Below are positions 50,546-60,115 of a stretch of 64,000 nt of DNA, one piece after another (positions within the stretch are counted from its first letter, which is position 1; every line of letters starts with the position of its first letter). The stretch comes from Azoarcus sp. L1K30 (GTDB lineage Bacteria; Pseudomonadota; Gammaproteobacteria; Burkholderiales; Rhodocyclaceae): NCBI RefSeq assembly GCF_018122735.1, contig NZ_JAGRRD010000001.1, positions 3,024,999-3,088,998 on the forward strand, read 5' to 3'. Made by a program: the position numbers and the translations under genes. The notes below the pieces were generated by a model, which saw only the letters and a list, made by a program, of their open reading frames with translations, did not search any database and was not told where the DNA came from.

Positions 50546-52142
50546 GTACGCGGCTAGCGGCAGCACCACACGCAGCCTCGACGCCCTGGCGCATGTGCTC
50601 GAAGCCCTCGCGGGCCGCTCGCTCAGCGTGCAATGGCTGACCGACGACCCTGGCTCGTCCGCCACCAGTCGGCCGATACTGCGCGCCGACGCCGTGCTGC
50701 TTCCCCCCTCCGGCAGCCCGGATCAACACCTCGCCGCCATCGCGCACGCCGCCGCCCACCTGCTTTTCTCTCGTCCGGCGCAAGCCACGGGCAAGCTCAA
50801 ACCGATGGGTATCGCCATGGCCTCGGCCATCGAGGATGCCCGCGTCGAACACCTTCTCATCAAGCGCTATCCGGGCCTGCGCGCCCTGCTGCTGCAACAG
50901 GCGCGCATTGCCTGCCAGCAAGCCCAAGGCCCGGATGGCAGTTTTGCCGACCTCGTCGCTCGTCTCAATCTCGCCTTGCTCGACCCCTCTTATGCCACCG
51001 ACGATTACTGGGTCAGCAAGGGACGGCAATTGTTCAACGCGCACGAAAGCTCGCTCGACGATCACGCCACCCTGCGCAATGTGGCCTCGGTATTGGCCAA
51101 CGACCTCGGACAGATGCGGGTGAGAATGAATCTGCAGGGCTATGCCGTGCCTTGTCGGCACGGCGACGACAACAGCTATCTGTGGCAATACGAGCACACC
51201 AGCGAACACAGCCTCGCCTCGGTCGACACGGCACCCACCCGCGCAGGCACACCTGCCGGGGCCGGCGACACCACGCCGCAAGCGCAGGAACTCGCCCGCT
51301 ACAGCTACCCGGAATGGGACTATCGGCTCGACCGTCATCGGCAACGGTGGACGACGGTCATCGAGCGCGCCTTCGTGGCGCCCGCCATGCGAGCGCCGCG
51401 CGTGTCCATCCGGCCAACGGCGCTGGATCATCGGGTTCGCCTGCGACGCCAGTGGGAGGGAGAGGACATCGACCTCGACGCCGCGACCGAACTGATGATC
51501 GACCGCCGCACCGGCAGCCTCGGCGACGCGCGTATCCATCGCCGCAGCGGGCGCAGCCCGCGACACCACAGCCTGCTCTTGCTGCTCGACCTCTCCACCT
51601 CGGCGAACGACGTCGTCGACGGCCGCACCGTGCTCTCTCTTGAATGCCAGGCCGCGCTTGCCCTGGTCGCGGCGGCAAGGGCAAACCGCGACCGCGTGGC
51701 CGTCCACGGTTTCTCATCCAACACCCGCGAACAGGTCGATTACTGGCGTTTGAGCGAATTCGGCTCAGCCGAGCCCGCTGCGCTGGAACTGAGCCTCGCG
51801 TCCGTACGCGCCTGCCACTCCACCCGCATCGGCGCCGCCATTCGTCACGCCGCGGCCAACTTGAGCACCGAACACCACGGCAGCCGCCACCTGGTGCTGC
51901 TCAGCGATGGCGAAGCCTCCGATGTTGACGTGTTCGACACCAACTATCTGCGCGAAGACGCCGCCGCCGCGGTGCGCGAAGCCCGTCGCGCCGGCATTCA
52001 TGTATTCTGCCTCGCGCTCGACAGTCAGGCCGGTCCCGCACTTGGACGCATCTTCGGGCATGGCAACACCCGCTCGGTATTGCGCCCCTCTGCCCTGCCC
52101 CTCGCGCTGCGCCAGTTGCACGAGCAACTGGGACGCGCCTGA
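50529..52142 (+). CDS. VWA-domain protein, NorD/CbbO type partner of the MoxR ATPase
   Basis: 537 aa. The N-terminal about 340 residues are helical, with H-A-A-A-H-L-L-F and I-E-D-A-R-V-E-H, a pair of motifs resembling a zinc-protease remnant often seen in NorD/CobT-like proteins. The C-terminal VWA domain starts near 350 with a complete MIDAS: L-L-L-D-L-S-T-S-A-N-D (D-x-S-x-S), the Thr of S-T-R-I-G-A-A-I-R-H, and L-S-D-G-E. It would bind the client and the AAA+ ring. The start has AGGA upstream and lies inside the end of the ATPase gene, a sign of coupled translation. Confidence 0.88.
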   Translation: MPASAEYAASGSTTRSLDALAHVLEALAGRSLSVQWLTDDPGSSATSRPILRADAVLLPPSGSPDQHLAAIAHAAAHLLFSRPAQATGKLKPMGIAMASAIEDARVEHLLIKRYPGLRALLLQQARIACQQAQGPDGSFADLVARLNLALLDPSYATDDYWVSKGRQLFNAHESSLDDHATLRNVASVLANDLGQMRVRMNLQGYAVPCRHGDDNSYLWQYEHTSEHSLASVDTAPTRAGTPAGAGDTTPQAQELARYSYPEWDYRLDRHRQRWTTVIERAFVAPAMRAPRVSIRPTALDHRVRLRRQWEGEDIDLDAATELMIDRRTGSLGDARIHRRSGRSPRHHSLLLLLDLSTSANDVVDGRTVLSLECQAALALVAAARANRDRVAVHGFSSNTREQVDYWRLSEFGSAEPAALELSLASVRACHSTRIGAAIRHAAANLSTEHHGSRHLVLLSDGEASDVDVFDTNYLREDAAAAVREARRAGIHVFCLALDSQAGPALGRIFGHGNTRSVLRPSALPLALRQLHEQLGRA

Positions 52143-52146
52143 GCGC

Positions 52147-53037
52147 TCACCCGACCCGCTTCAAGCGCGCCATCAGCCGCGCGCCGAACAGATTGACCGC
52201 GAGCCCGGCCATCAGCAGCGCGCCACCGGCAAAATGCACCGGCTGCAACCGTTCGCCATAGACCACCCAGCCCGTCGTCAGCCCCACCAGCGGCACCAGC
52301 AGCGAGAACGGCGCCACCTGATTGGCCGGATAGCGCGACAGCAGACGACTCCAGATGCCGTACCCCAGCAAGGTGGCGATCCACGCCAGATAGGCGATTG
52401 CCGCCGCCGAGCGCAGGCTGAACGCCGCAAGCGCATCGACGATGGCGCCCGGCCCCTCGATCAACACCGACAGCAGCAAAAAAGGCAGCGGCGGCACCAG
52501 GCTGGCCCACACCACCAGCGCCTGCATGTCCACCGGGCCGTGACGCCCGACCTCGCGGGTGACGATATTGCCCGCCGCCCACATCGATGCCGCCAGCAGG
52601 GTCAACAGGAAACCACCCAGCGGCATGCTCACCCCGTGCGCCGAGCCGATCAGGGCAAGACCGGCGCCGGCCAGCACCAGGCCCGCCAACTGGCTCGGGC
52701 GCCACGCCTCCTTGAGCCAGAAGGCGGCAAAGAGCATGGTGAAGAAGGCCTGCGACTGCAGCACCAGCGACGCCAGACCGGAGGGCATGCCGACGTGAAT
52801 GGCCGTAAACAGAAAGGCGAACTGGCCCACTGAGATGGTCAACCCGTAGGCGAGATACAGGCGCAGCGGAATGCCCGGCCGGCGAAAGAACAACACCGCC
52901 GGAAATGCCGCCGCAATGAAACGCAGCGCGCCCAGCAACAGCGGCGGCACCTCGGACACCCCTGCCTTGATGACGACGAAGTTGACGCCCCACACCACCA
53001 CCACCAGCATGGCAAGCAAGAGGTCACGGGGCGACAT
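52147..53037 (-). CDS. EamA-family (DMT superfamily) permease, RhaT/YdcZ-like
   Basis: 296 aa with ten spans in two EamA repeats. The first repeat has V-W-G-V-N-F-V-V-I-K-A-G and the second N-I-V-T-R-E-V-G and P-F-S-L-L-V-P-L-V-G-L. These usually export amino acids or small metabolites; substrate not readable. Ends convergently 5 bp from the VWA gene and begins 4 bp after yicC on the same strand. Confidence 0.88.
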   Translation of the reverse strand: MSPRDLLLAMLVVVVWGVNFVVIKAGVSEVPPLLLGALRFIAAAFPAVLFFRRPGIPLRLYLAYGLTISVGQFAFLFTAIHVGMPSGLASLVLQSQAFFTMLFAAFWLKEAWRPSQLAGLVLAGAGLALIGSAHGVSMPLGGFLLTLLAASMWAAGNIVTREVGRHGPVDMQALVVWASLVPPLPFLLLSVLIEGPGAIVDALAAFSLRSAAAIAYLAWIATLLGYGIWSRLLSRYPANQVAPFSLLVPLVGLTTGWVVYGERLQPVHFAGGALLMAGLAVNLFGARLMARLKRVG

Positions 53038-53041
53038 GGGC

Positions 53042-53908
53042 CTACTCCAGGTTCTGAACCTGTTCGCGGATCTGTTCGATCAGCACCTTCATCTCCATCG
53101 CCACGGCGGTGACGTCGGTAGCCGGAGATTTCGAGGCCAGCGTATTGGCTTCGCGGTTGAGTTCCTGCATCAGGAAATCGAGGCGCTTGCCCGCCGAACC
53201 ACCCACCTTGAGAATGCGCTCGAGTTCGTCGAGATGCGTGCTAAGGCGCGTCAGCTCTTCGGCGACATCGATACGCTGCGCGTACAGCGCCACTTCCTGG
53301 CGGATGCGGTCCTCGTCGAGGGTGGCGACAGCTTCACGCAGACGGTTGGTCAGTTTCTCGCGATACTCGATGACGATGGCCGGCATGCGCGGCGTCGCCT
53401 CCGCCACCAGTTCGCGCATGCGCACGATGCGCTCACGGATCATGTCGGCAAGCTTCTCGCCCTCGCGCGCCCGGGTGGCGATGAGCTCGTCGATCGCGGC
53501 ACGGGCCAGCTCGGCGATTGCCGGCTGCATCTGCTCGAAGCTCACGCCATCATCGGCCAGCATGCCGGGCCAGCGCAGCAGTTCGCCCACCGACATCGGC
53601 TTGGCCTGAGGAAACTGCGTCTGCACCTTGGCCTGGGCGTCGGCCAGCTGGGCCAGAAGTCCGTTGTTGAGCGCGAAGCTGCGCGGAGCGGCAGTGTTGG
53701 TCTGCAGATTCAGCCGGCATTCGACCTTGCCCCGCGTCAACCGGCTGGTAATCTGTTCGCGGATGGCCGGTTCGGCCTGGCGCAAGTCCTCGACAATGCG
53801 AAAATTCAGATCCAGGTAGCGAGAATTGACGCTGCGTAGTTCGAGGTGAAGGCTGACTGTGCCAAGATCGCGGGTCTGGACCGCGAAGCCGGTCATGCTA
53901 TGAATCAT
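53042..53908 (-). CDS. yicC: YicC-family endoribonuclease
   Basis: 288 aa. Opening M-I-H-S-M-T-G-F-A matches the family, as do L-R-S-V-N-S-R-Y-L-D-L and R-G-K-V-E-C-R-L. The end carries V-T-A-V-A-M-E-M-K-V-L-I-E-Q-I-R-E-Q-V-Q-N-L-E, the highly conserved DUF1732 tail. Known members cleave RNA and affect sRNA turnover. It diverges from the kinase gene, with a gap of about 90 bp holding both promoters. In many proteobacteria yicC lies next to gmk or rph, and rph is three genes away here. Confidence 0.93.
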   Translation of the reverse strand: MIHSMTGFAVQTRDLGTVSLHLELRSVNSRYLDLNFRIVEDLRQAEPAIREQITSRLTRGKVECRLNLQTNTAAPRSFALNNGLLAQLADAQAKVQTQFPQAKPMSVGELLRWPGMLADDGVSFEQMQPAIAELARAAIDELIATRAREGEKLADMIRERIVRMRELVAEATPRMPAIVIEYREKLTNRLREAVATLDEDRIRQEVALYAQRIDVAEELTRLSTHLDELERILKVGGSAGKRLDFLMQELNREANTLASKSPATDVTAVAMEMKVLIEQIREQVQNLE

Positions 53909-54001
53909 GGTTGAGGTCTCCGGGAACCTGCCGTGATCGATTACACTGCAGGGCCCTGTCAGGAAAATGCTGCGGAAAGCCGAATACTAGCGCCCTCGAA
54001 G

Positions 54002-54949
54002 ATGCCGCCTCAAGCAAACTGCGCACTCCCTGCCGGCTTTCAGCTCGATCACTACAAGATCGAACGCCAGCTTTCACTTGGCGGCTTCTCGATCGTCTAC
54101 CTCGCGTATGACACCGACGGCACGCCGGTAGCCATCAAGGAGTATCTGCCCAATTCGCTCGCCCTGCGCAAGGATGGCGAGATCGAGCCCCAGGTGTCCG
54201 TAGAGAACCAGCCCGCCTTCCGCTACGGCATGAAGTGCTTCTTCGAGGAAGGCCGTTCGCTGGCCAAGCTGATGCACCCCAATGTGGTGCGGGTGCTCAA
54301 TTTCTTCCGCGCCAACCAGACCGTCTACATGGTGATGCAGTTCGAGCGCGGACGCACGCTGCACGACTACATCCAGAAGCACAAGGGCGAGGTGCGCGAG
54401 CGCTTCATCCGCGGCGTATTCACCCGCATGCTCAACGGCCTGCGCGAGGTGCACGCGCACAAGCTGCTGCATCTCGACATCAAGCCGTCGAACATCTACC
54501 TGCGCGCCGACAGCACCCCGGTGCTGCTCGACTTCGGCGCCGCGCGGCAAACCCTGGCGCTGGATCAGCCCATGCTGAAGCCGATGTACACCCCCGGCTT
54601 CGCCTCGCCCGAACAGTTCGGCAACCGTGAAGCGCTGGGGCCGTGGAGTGACATCTACAGCGTGGGGGCGAGCATGTACGCCTGCATCGTCGGCACCGCG
54701 CCATTGCGCTCGGACGAGCGGATCAAGCGCGATACCGTGCAGCCGGTATCCAAAACGCATGCCGGCAAGTATTCTGAACAACTATTGGAACTGGTCGAAT
54801 GGTGCCTGCACCTCGACCCGTTGAAGCGCCCGCAAAGTGTCTATACGCTGCAGAAAGCGTTGATGCAGAAACAAGCAGGCGAGGCCATGCCCGCGACCTG
54901 GTTCACCGACCTCGGGTCGCGGCTCAAGTCCTTCATCGGCAAGGGCTGA
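54002..54949 (+). CDS. Eukaryote-like Ser/Thr protein kinase
   Basis: 315 aa from the ATG at 54002; a GTG at 53933 would add 23 residues and has no better ribosome site. The kinase domain fills the protein: G-loop S-L-G-G-F-S, V-A-I-K-E-Y with the ATP Lys, catalytic loop L-L-H-L-D-I-K-P-S-N-I (His-Leu-Asp for HRD), L-L-D-F-G-A-A-R (DFG), and A-S-P-E-Q-F (APE). No membrane span or PASTA repeats. Followed 11 bp later by a PP2C phosphatase gene, the usual pair for reversible phosphorylation. Confidence 0.93.
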   Translation: MPPQANCALPAGFQLDHYKIERQLSLGGFSIVYLAYDTDGTPVAIKEYLPNSLALRKDGEIEPQVSVENQPAFRYGMKCFFEEGRSLAKLMHPNVVRVLNFFRANQTVYMVMQFERGRTLHDYIQKHKGEVRERFIRGVFTRMLNGLREVHAHKLLHLDIKPSNIYLRADSTPVLLDFGAARQTLALDQPMLKPMYTPGFASPEQFGNREALGPWSDIYSVGASMYACIVGTAPLRSDERIKRDTVQPVSKTHAGKYSEQLLELVEWCLHLDPLKRPQSVYTLQKALMQKQAGEAMPATWFTDLGSRLKSFIGKG

Positions 54950-54960
54950 AGGAGACTGTC

Positions 54961-55881
54961 GTGAGATTTACCATCTACCAGGAAAGCCGCGTCGGCAAAC
55001 GCAAGAACAATCAGGACCGTATCGCCTACTGCTATTCGCGCGACGCGCTGATCATGGTGCTCGCCGATGGCATGGGCGGCCACCTGCACGGCGAGGTTGC
55101 CGCCCATATCGCGGTGCAATACCTCACCCAGGCCTTCCAGCGCGAAGCGCAACCGCTGCTCGAAGATCCGGCGCTGTTCCTGTCGCGTTCATTGTCGAGT
55201 GCTCACCACGCCATCCTCGACTATGCGCTGGACAAGAACCTGCCCGAGGCGCCGCGCACCACCATCGTCGTCTGTGTGGTGCAGGAAGGCTATGCACACT
55301 GGGCGCATGCCGGCGACTCGCGCCTGTATCTGCTGCGCCACGGTCGCATCAACACGCAGACGCGCGACCACTCGCGAGTGCAGCTGATGTTGGACCAGGG
55401 CCTGCTCGACGCCGAAGGCGCAGCGACCCACCCGGGACGAAACCGCATCTACTCCTGCCTCGGCGGCACCCATGCGCCGCAGATCGAATTCTCGCGCCGT
55501 ACCCTGCTGCAGGACGGCGACATCATCGCGCTGTGCTCCGACGGTGTCTGGGGGCCGGTGGGCGACCAGGGCCTGCTGCTCGGCCTGACCACGACCAACC
55601 TGCTCGAGGCCGTCCCGAAACTGATGACACGCGCGGAGGAACTGGCCGGCGCCAGCTGCGACAACCTGTCGCTGGTCACCATGTGCTGGCACGACGACAT
55701 CGGCGCGGCCGTGCCCGATTCTGTCTCCACCCAGACCATGGCCCTGCACGACTTCACCACCCAGATGGACGCCTTCCAGCGCACCACGCGCGGTTCGGCC
55801 ACCGCGGTGGACCTCAGCGACGACGAGATCGAGCGCGCCATTGCCGAGATCAACTCGGCGATCAAGAAATTCACCAAGTAA
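54961..55881 (+). CDS. PP2C-type Ser/Thr protein phosphatase
   Basis: 306 aa from a GTG at 54961, with AAGGAG 6 nt upstream; the longer frame to 54799 overlaps the kinase. Metal-binding motifs are intact: K-N-N-Q-D-R, L-A-D-G-M-G-G-H, A-H-A-G-D-S-R-L-Y, and C-S-D-G-V-W with the final S-C-D-N-L. About 65 C-terminal residues beyond the core are acidic. It should reverse the action of the upstream kinase. Confidence 0.93.
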   Translation: MRFTIYQESRVGKRKNNQDRIAYCYSRDALIMVLADGMGGHLHGEVAAHIAVQYLTQAFQREAQPLLEDPALFLSRSLSSAHHAILDYALDKNLPEAPRTTIVVCVVQEGYAHWAHAGDSRLYLLRHGRINTQTRDHSRVQLMLDQGLLDAEGAATHPGRNRIYSCLGGTHAPQIEFSRRTLLQDGDIIALCSDGVWGPVGDQGLLLGLTTTNLLEAVPKLMTRAEELAGASCDNLSLVTMCWHDDIGAAVPDSVSTQTMALHDFTTQMDAFQRTTRGSATAVDLSDDEIERAIAEINSAIKKFTK

Positions 55882-55899
55882 ATGCAACAGGAACCTGCA

Positions 55900-56616
<717 letters not shown>

Positions 56617-56620
56617 AATC

Positions 56621-57217
56621 ATGAGCCAGCGTCTCGTTCTCGCCAGCAACAACGCCAAAAAGGCCGCAGAAATGCAGGCCCTGCTCGCACCGCTGGGCAT
56701 CGAGGTCGTGCCCCAATCCGTCCTCGGCGTGTCCGAAGCCGAAGAACCCCACGCCACCTTCGTCGAGAATGCGCTGGCCAAGGCCCGCCATGCCGCGCTC
56801 GCCACCGGCCTGCCGGCGATCGCCGACGACTCCGGCCTGTGCGTCGCTGCGCTCGGTGGCGCACCCGGCGTGCACTCGGCGCGCTTTGCCGGCGAGCCCA
56901 AGTCCGACGCCCGCAACAACCTGCTGCTGCTCGACAAGCTCGCCAACGAAACCGACCGCAGCGCCTACTTCTATTCTGCGGTCGTGCTCGTGCGCCACGC
57001 CCAGGATCCGCGGCCGCTGATTGCCGACGGCGAATGGCATGGCGAAATTCTCACCGCTCCGCGCGGCGATAGCGGCTTCGGCTACGACCCGCTCTTCTGG
57101 CTGCCCGAGCTCGAACAGACTGCAGCCGAACTCGATGCCGCGCTCAAGAACACGCTGAGCCATCGCGGTGCGGCCATGCGCCACCTGCTCGACCGTCTCG
57201 CCGCCCTTCCGCTGTGA
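56621..57217 (+). CDS. rdgB: RdgB/HAM1-family non-canonical purine NTP pyrophosphatase
   Basis: 198 aa. L-V-L-A-S-N-N-A-K-K at the start, A-D-D-S-G-L-C-V-A-A-L-G-G-A-P-G-V-H-S-A-R, and G-F-G-Y-D-P-L-F-W are the full set of family motifs. It hydrolyses ITP, dITP and XTP. rph-rdgB-hemW is a familiar betaproteobacterial order. The stop overlaps the hemW GTG start. Confidence 0.96.
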   Translation: MSQRLVLASNNAKKAAEMQALLAPLGIEVVPQSVLGVSEAEEPHATFVENALAKARHAALATGLPAIADDSGLCVAALGGAPGVHSARFAGEPKSDARNNLLLLDKLANETDRSAYFYSAVVLVRHAQDPRPLIADGEWHGEILTAPRGDSGFGYDPLFWLPELEQTAAELDAALKNTLSHRGAAMRHLLDRLAALPL

Positions 57218-58446
57218 GCGATCGCCGCATCATCGCGCTGACGCCGGCCCCGACCGCCGTCACTGCCCGCACCGACCCCATCGATACCCCCCGGCTCAGC
57301 GCCTCGCCGCCGCTGTCGCTGTATGTGCATTTCCCGTGGTGCGTGCGCAAATGCCCGTACTGCGACTTCAACTCGCACACCAGCCGCAGCGGCGACGGCA
57401 GCCTGCCCGAGGAGGCCTGGCTCGACGCCGTCATCACCGACGTCGAATCCGCCCTGCCCCAGGTGTGGGGCCGACGTGTGCTCAGCATCTTCATCGGCGG
57501 CGGCACCCCCAGCCTGATGTCGGCCGCCACCCTCGACCGCCTGCTCGTCGCGCTGCGCATGCGCCTGCAGCTCGACCCGATGGCCGAGATCACGCTCGAA
57601 GCCAACCCCGGCACCTTCGAGTCCGACCGCTTCCGCGACTATCGCGCTGCCGGCATCAACCGGCTGTCGATCGGTATCCAGAGCTTCGACGATGCCAAGC
57701 TGCAACGCCTCGGCCGTATCCACGACAGCACTGAAGCCCGCCGCGCCATCGACATCGCCCAGCAGCACTTCGAACGCGTCAACCTCGACCTCATGTACGC
57801 CCTGCCCGAGCAGACGCTCGAAGGCGCGCTGACCGATCTCGACACCGCGCTTGCCACCGGCGTCAGCCACCTGTCCTGCTACCACCTCACGCTCGAACCC
57901 AACACGCCCTTCGCCCACACCCCGCCGCCGCTGCCCGACGACGATCTCTCGGCCGACATGCAGGACGCCATCGAAGCACGCCTGGCCGACGCCGGCTTCA
58001 GGCACTACGAAACCTCCGCCTTCGCCCGCCCCGGCCAGGAATGCCGCCACAACCTCAACTACTGGGCCTTCGGCGACTACCTCGGCGTCGGCCCCGGTGC
58101 CCACGGCAAGCTCTCCAGCCACGACGGCATCGTGCGCGAAATGCGCCACAAGCACCCCGGCCGCTACCTCGAAGGCGCGGCAAAGGGCGATTTCATCCAG
58201 GAACGCCGCGACGTCGGCGCTGCCGAGTTGCCCTTCGAATTCATGATGAACGCCCTGCGCCTCACCGACGGCGTGCCCCACACCCTGTTCGCCGAACGCA
58301 CCGGCCTGCCGCTGGCCAGCATCGAGGCGCAACTCATCGACGCCCGCAAGCGCGGTCTGCTCGACACCGCCAACGGTACACTGCGCCCCACCGAACAGGG
58401 CCGCCGCTTCCTCAACGATCTGCTGCAGGTCTTCCTGCGCGACTGA
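57214..58446 (+). CDS. hemW: HemW, radical-SAM heme chaperone
   Basis: 410 aa from a GTG at 57214 that overlaps the rdgB stop. The radical-SAM cluster motif C-V-R-K-C-P-Y-C-D-F, then S-I-F-I-G-G-G-T-P-S, E-A-N-P-G-T, and R-L-S-I-G-I-Q-S-F fit HemW, and the HemN_C domain ends the protein. HemW carries heme and is not a coproporphyrinogen oxidase despite older names. The first about 30 residues are an extra Ala/Thr/Pro-rich lead. Confidence 0.95.
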   Translation: MSDRRIIALTPAPTAVTARTDPIDTPRLSASPPLSLYVHFPWCVRKCPYCDFNSHTSRSGDGSLPEEAWLDAVITDVESALPQVWGRRVLSIFIGGGTPSLMSAATLDRLLVALRMRLQLDPMAEITLEANPGTFESDRFRDYRAAGINRLSIGIQSFDDAKLQRLGRIHDSTEARRAIDIAQQHFERVNLDLMYALPEQTLEGALTDLDTALATGVSHLSCYHLTLEPNTPFAHTPPPLPDDDLSADMQDAIEARLADAGFRHYETSAFARPGQECRHNLNYWAFGDYLGVGPGAHGKLSSHDGIVREMRHKHPGRYLEGAAKGDFIQERRDVGAAELPFEFMMNALRLTDGVPHTLFAERTGLPLASIEAQLIDARKRGLLDTANGTLRPTEQGRRFLNDLLQVFLRD

Positions 58447-58480
58447 GGCCACACCCGCAGCGTGGGGCGCAAAGCCCAGA

Positions 58481-58509
58481 TGGACTTCCCCCACGAAGCG
58501 GTATATCCT
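58481..58509 (+). promoter_or_regulatory. Candidate promoter of tRNA-Arg
   Basis: TGGACT (58481-58486) and TATCCT (58504-58509) are 17 bp apart, followed by a GC-rich stretch of about 12 bp before the tRNA leader, as in stringently controlled RNA promoters. Both boxes are only 4/6 matches. Confidence 0.35.
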
Positions 58510-58549
58510 TCCGCCCTTCGTGCGCCGGTTCTCCCGACCGGCCCACACG

Positions 58550-58626
58550 GCGCCCGTAGCTCAGCTGGATAGAGTACTGCCCTCCGAAGGCAGGGGTCGG
58601 ACGTTCGAATCGTCTCGGGCGCGCCA
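58550..58626 (+). tRNA. tRNA-Arg, anticodon CCG
   Basis: 77 nt including encoded CCA. Acceptor GCGCCCG pairs with CGGGCGC (58616-58622), discriminator G, CCA at 58624-58626. D arm GCTCAGCTGGATAGAGT, anticodon stem CTGCC/GGCAG around loop CTCCGAA (anticodon CCG), and a TTCGAAT T-loop. It reads the CGG arginine codon. Confidence 0.97.
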
Positions 58627-58632
58627 TATTTG

Positions 58633-58675
58633 AAAGGTGCTGATTTCTTTCCGGATCAGCACCTTTTCATTTTTT
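58633..58675 (+). terminator. Rho-independent terminator after tRNA-Arg
   Basis: A perfect 12-bp stem (58633-58644 with 58655-58666), 10-nt loop, is followed by TTCATTTTTT. It begins 6 bp after the tRNA CCA. Confidence 0.92.
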
Positions 58676-58763
58676 CCCGACTGGACACATCGCCGCGCCA
58701 GTCATCCAACGCCAATCCCCTCCCCCGCGTTTCGATAACCCATCCAGGGCCGAACTGCTTGTG

Positions 58764-60080
58764 TCAGCCCAGCCGACTGATCTTCACGCGGGCCTCTTTG
58801 ACGTGTGCCACCAGCGCCTCGCGGCACGGCTCCCAATCCTCGGAAAACCGGTTATCACCGTTCATGGCGGCAACGAACGCTTCGGCGAGCAAGAGCGCCT
58901 GACGCCATGCATCCGGCTGAACGCCCGGATGCAACCGCGCAGACGGCAATCCATCGGGTAACACGCCGCCGCTCCGTGGTGCGAAAGCCATTGGCAACAT
59001 GTCGTAGGCTGGCGCAAGCTCGTACGGCCGGCCGTGCTCGCTGACGAACGACAGGTTGCCATTGTGCATGTCAGAGTTGCCGATCAACGTTCCGAAGGCA
59101 TACAGCAGCGAAGCACCTGCTGCCGCTTCAGCGGTAACCGTGCCTTGTGCCGCCAATCTCGTCACTAATTGCGGCCATGGCGAACTGGCATCTCCAACGA
59201 ACTCGGCCTCGACTGACGACAGTGAGTGAAGTGCGCGGCGCCCAAAGTCTCCCACGCGGTCAAAGCGCTCGACTTCGAGGAAGCGTCGTCCGCCAATGTC
59301 GAACAACTGGGCGTGAGATGCCTGAATGCCAGCGTTGATCAGGACTTGCGCTGCAACATGCTCGGCCGCCAGTAGATCGCGCCAACGGCGGGTCACCGGG
59401 TTGTCTGCCACCGCGGAAAATTTGACGAGGACGTGGCGGTCGGTGAATGCGACAAACTTTGGCTGCTCACCGCCCGCGGACGATCCCGGCACATCACCTC
59501 GTTCCGCAGCCTCCGCAAGCGCGGGATACTGCGCCCGGTCCAGCGCGAGGGGCGACTGCGCATTGATGAATCGATCGCGTGCAATGTCGCCCAGCAAGAG
59601 ATTTCCCACTACGTTTTCACCATGCGCTATCAACGCACGGAGCATATGCGTGTCGGACCACTCGGTGAGTCGTGGCGGCAATCCTAAGAGGGCAGCATGG
59701 TGCTCTGCATAGGCGCGACCAAGAAATCCCTGCGGACGCATGTCGAGCAGCCACCATGGCAGACTGTCGCTGTGCAGCGAGACGCCATTCTCCTGTTGCA
59801 TGACGAAACCTTCGGGCCGCACCGATACCAGGAAGCCGAGCCGGCGAAGCGTGCCATCAGCAGCAACGCGATAGACAGGAAGATCCCCCAGCCCGCGACC
59901 GGAATCGCGCAGGGCGTACTGAATGACTCTGCCAGACCCGATGCGCACAATATCGTCGCCGAGCGATGCCAAGACACGCGACACCGTTGGCTGGCTTACC
60001 TCCATCCTTTCAACGAGTTGGCGCGCAGTCAACGGGCCTTGACTGAGGCAAAAACGAAGACGATCTGCGTGTGCCGACAT
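58764..60080 (-). CDS. HipA-family kinase of the YjjJ type with N-terminal winged helix
   Basis: 438 aa from the ATG at 60080. A frame continues to 60119, but those extra residues are the translation of a repeat array and are not likely coding. Residues 1-65 are a winged-helix DNA-binding domain (L-T-A-R-Q-L-V-E-R-M-E-V-S-Q-P-T-V-S-R-V-L). The HipA-like kinase follows: ATP loop S-S-A-G-G-E-Q-P-K-F, V-L-V-K-F-S-A, catalytic I-G-N-S-D-M-H-N-G-N-L-S-F, and L-A-P-A-Y-D-M-L-P-M. Classical HipA needs a separate HipB; YjjJ proteins carry their own DNA-binding part and are found without an antitoxin gene, as here. Toxicity is not shown by sequence. The gene is visibly less GC-rich than its neighbours. 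Confidence 0.88.
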   Translation of the reverse strand: MSAHADRLRFCLSQGPLTARQLVERMEVSQPTVSRVLASLGDDIVRIGSGRVIQYALRDSGRGLGDLPVYRVAADGTLRRLGFLVSVRPEGFVMQQENGVSLHSDSLPWWLLDMRPQGFLGRAYAEHHAALLGLPPRLTEWSDTHMLRALIAHGENVVGNLLLGDIARDRFINAQSPLALDRAQYPALAEAAERGDVPGSSAGGEQPKFVAFTDRHVLVKFSAVADNPVTRRWRDLLAAEHVAAQVLINAGIQASHAQLFDIGGRRFLEVERFDRVGDFGRRALHSLSSVEAEFVGDASSPWPQLVTRLAAQGTVTAEAAAGASLLYAFGTLIGNSDMHNGNLSFVSEHGRPYELAPAYDMLPMAFAPRSGGVLPDGLPSARLHPGVQPDAWRQALLLAEAFVAAMNGDNRFSEDWEPCREALVAHVKEARVKISRLG

Positions 60081-60084
60081 GCGG

Positions 60085-60115
60085 ATGAATAAATTCATGA
60101 ATAGCAGGATGAATA
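60085..60115. repeat. Three ATGAATA repeats with exact 12-bp period, candidate operator
   Basis: ATGAATA occurs at 60085-60091, 60097-60103 and 60109-60115, spaced by 12 bp, starting 4 bp before the HipA-like start codon (reverse strand). The short AT-rich array stands out in GC-rich DNA. A DNA-binding N-terminus in the encoded protein makes self-repression through this site plausible. Confidence 0.55.

Noticed and set aside
49745-52142. Calling the AAA+/VWA pair norQD or cbbQO
   Set aside because: Family motifs match but no nor or cbb structural genes are present, so a specific symbol would overstate the evidence.
57082-58548. 488-codon antisense frame across hemW, and similar ones at 48394-49701 and 61383-62723
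   Set aside because: All lie opposite clear conserved genes (hemW, amiE, recQ-type helicase) and encode Ala/Gly/Val/Arg-rich peptides without domains.
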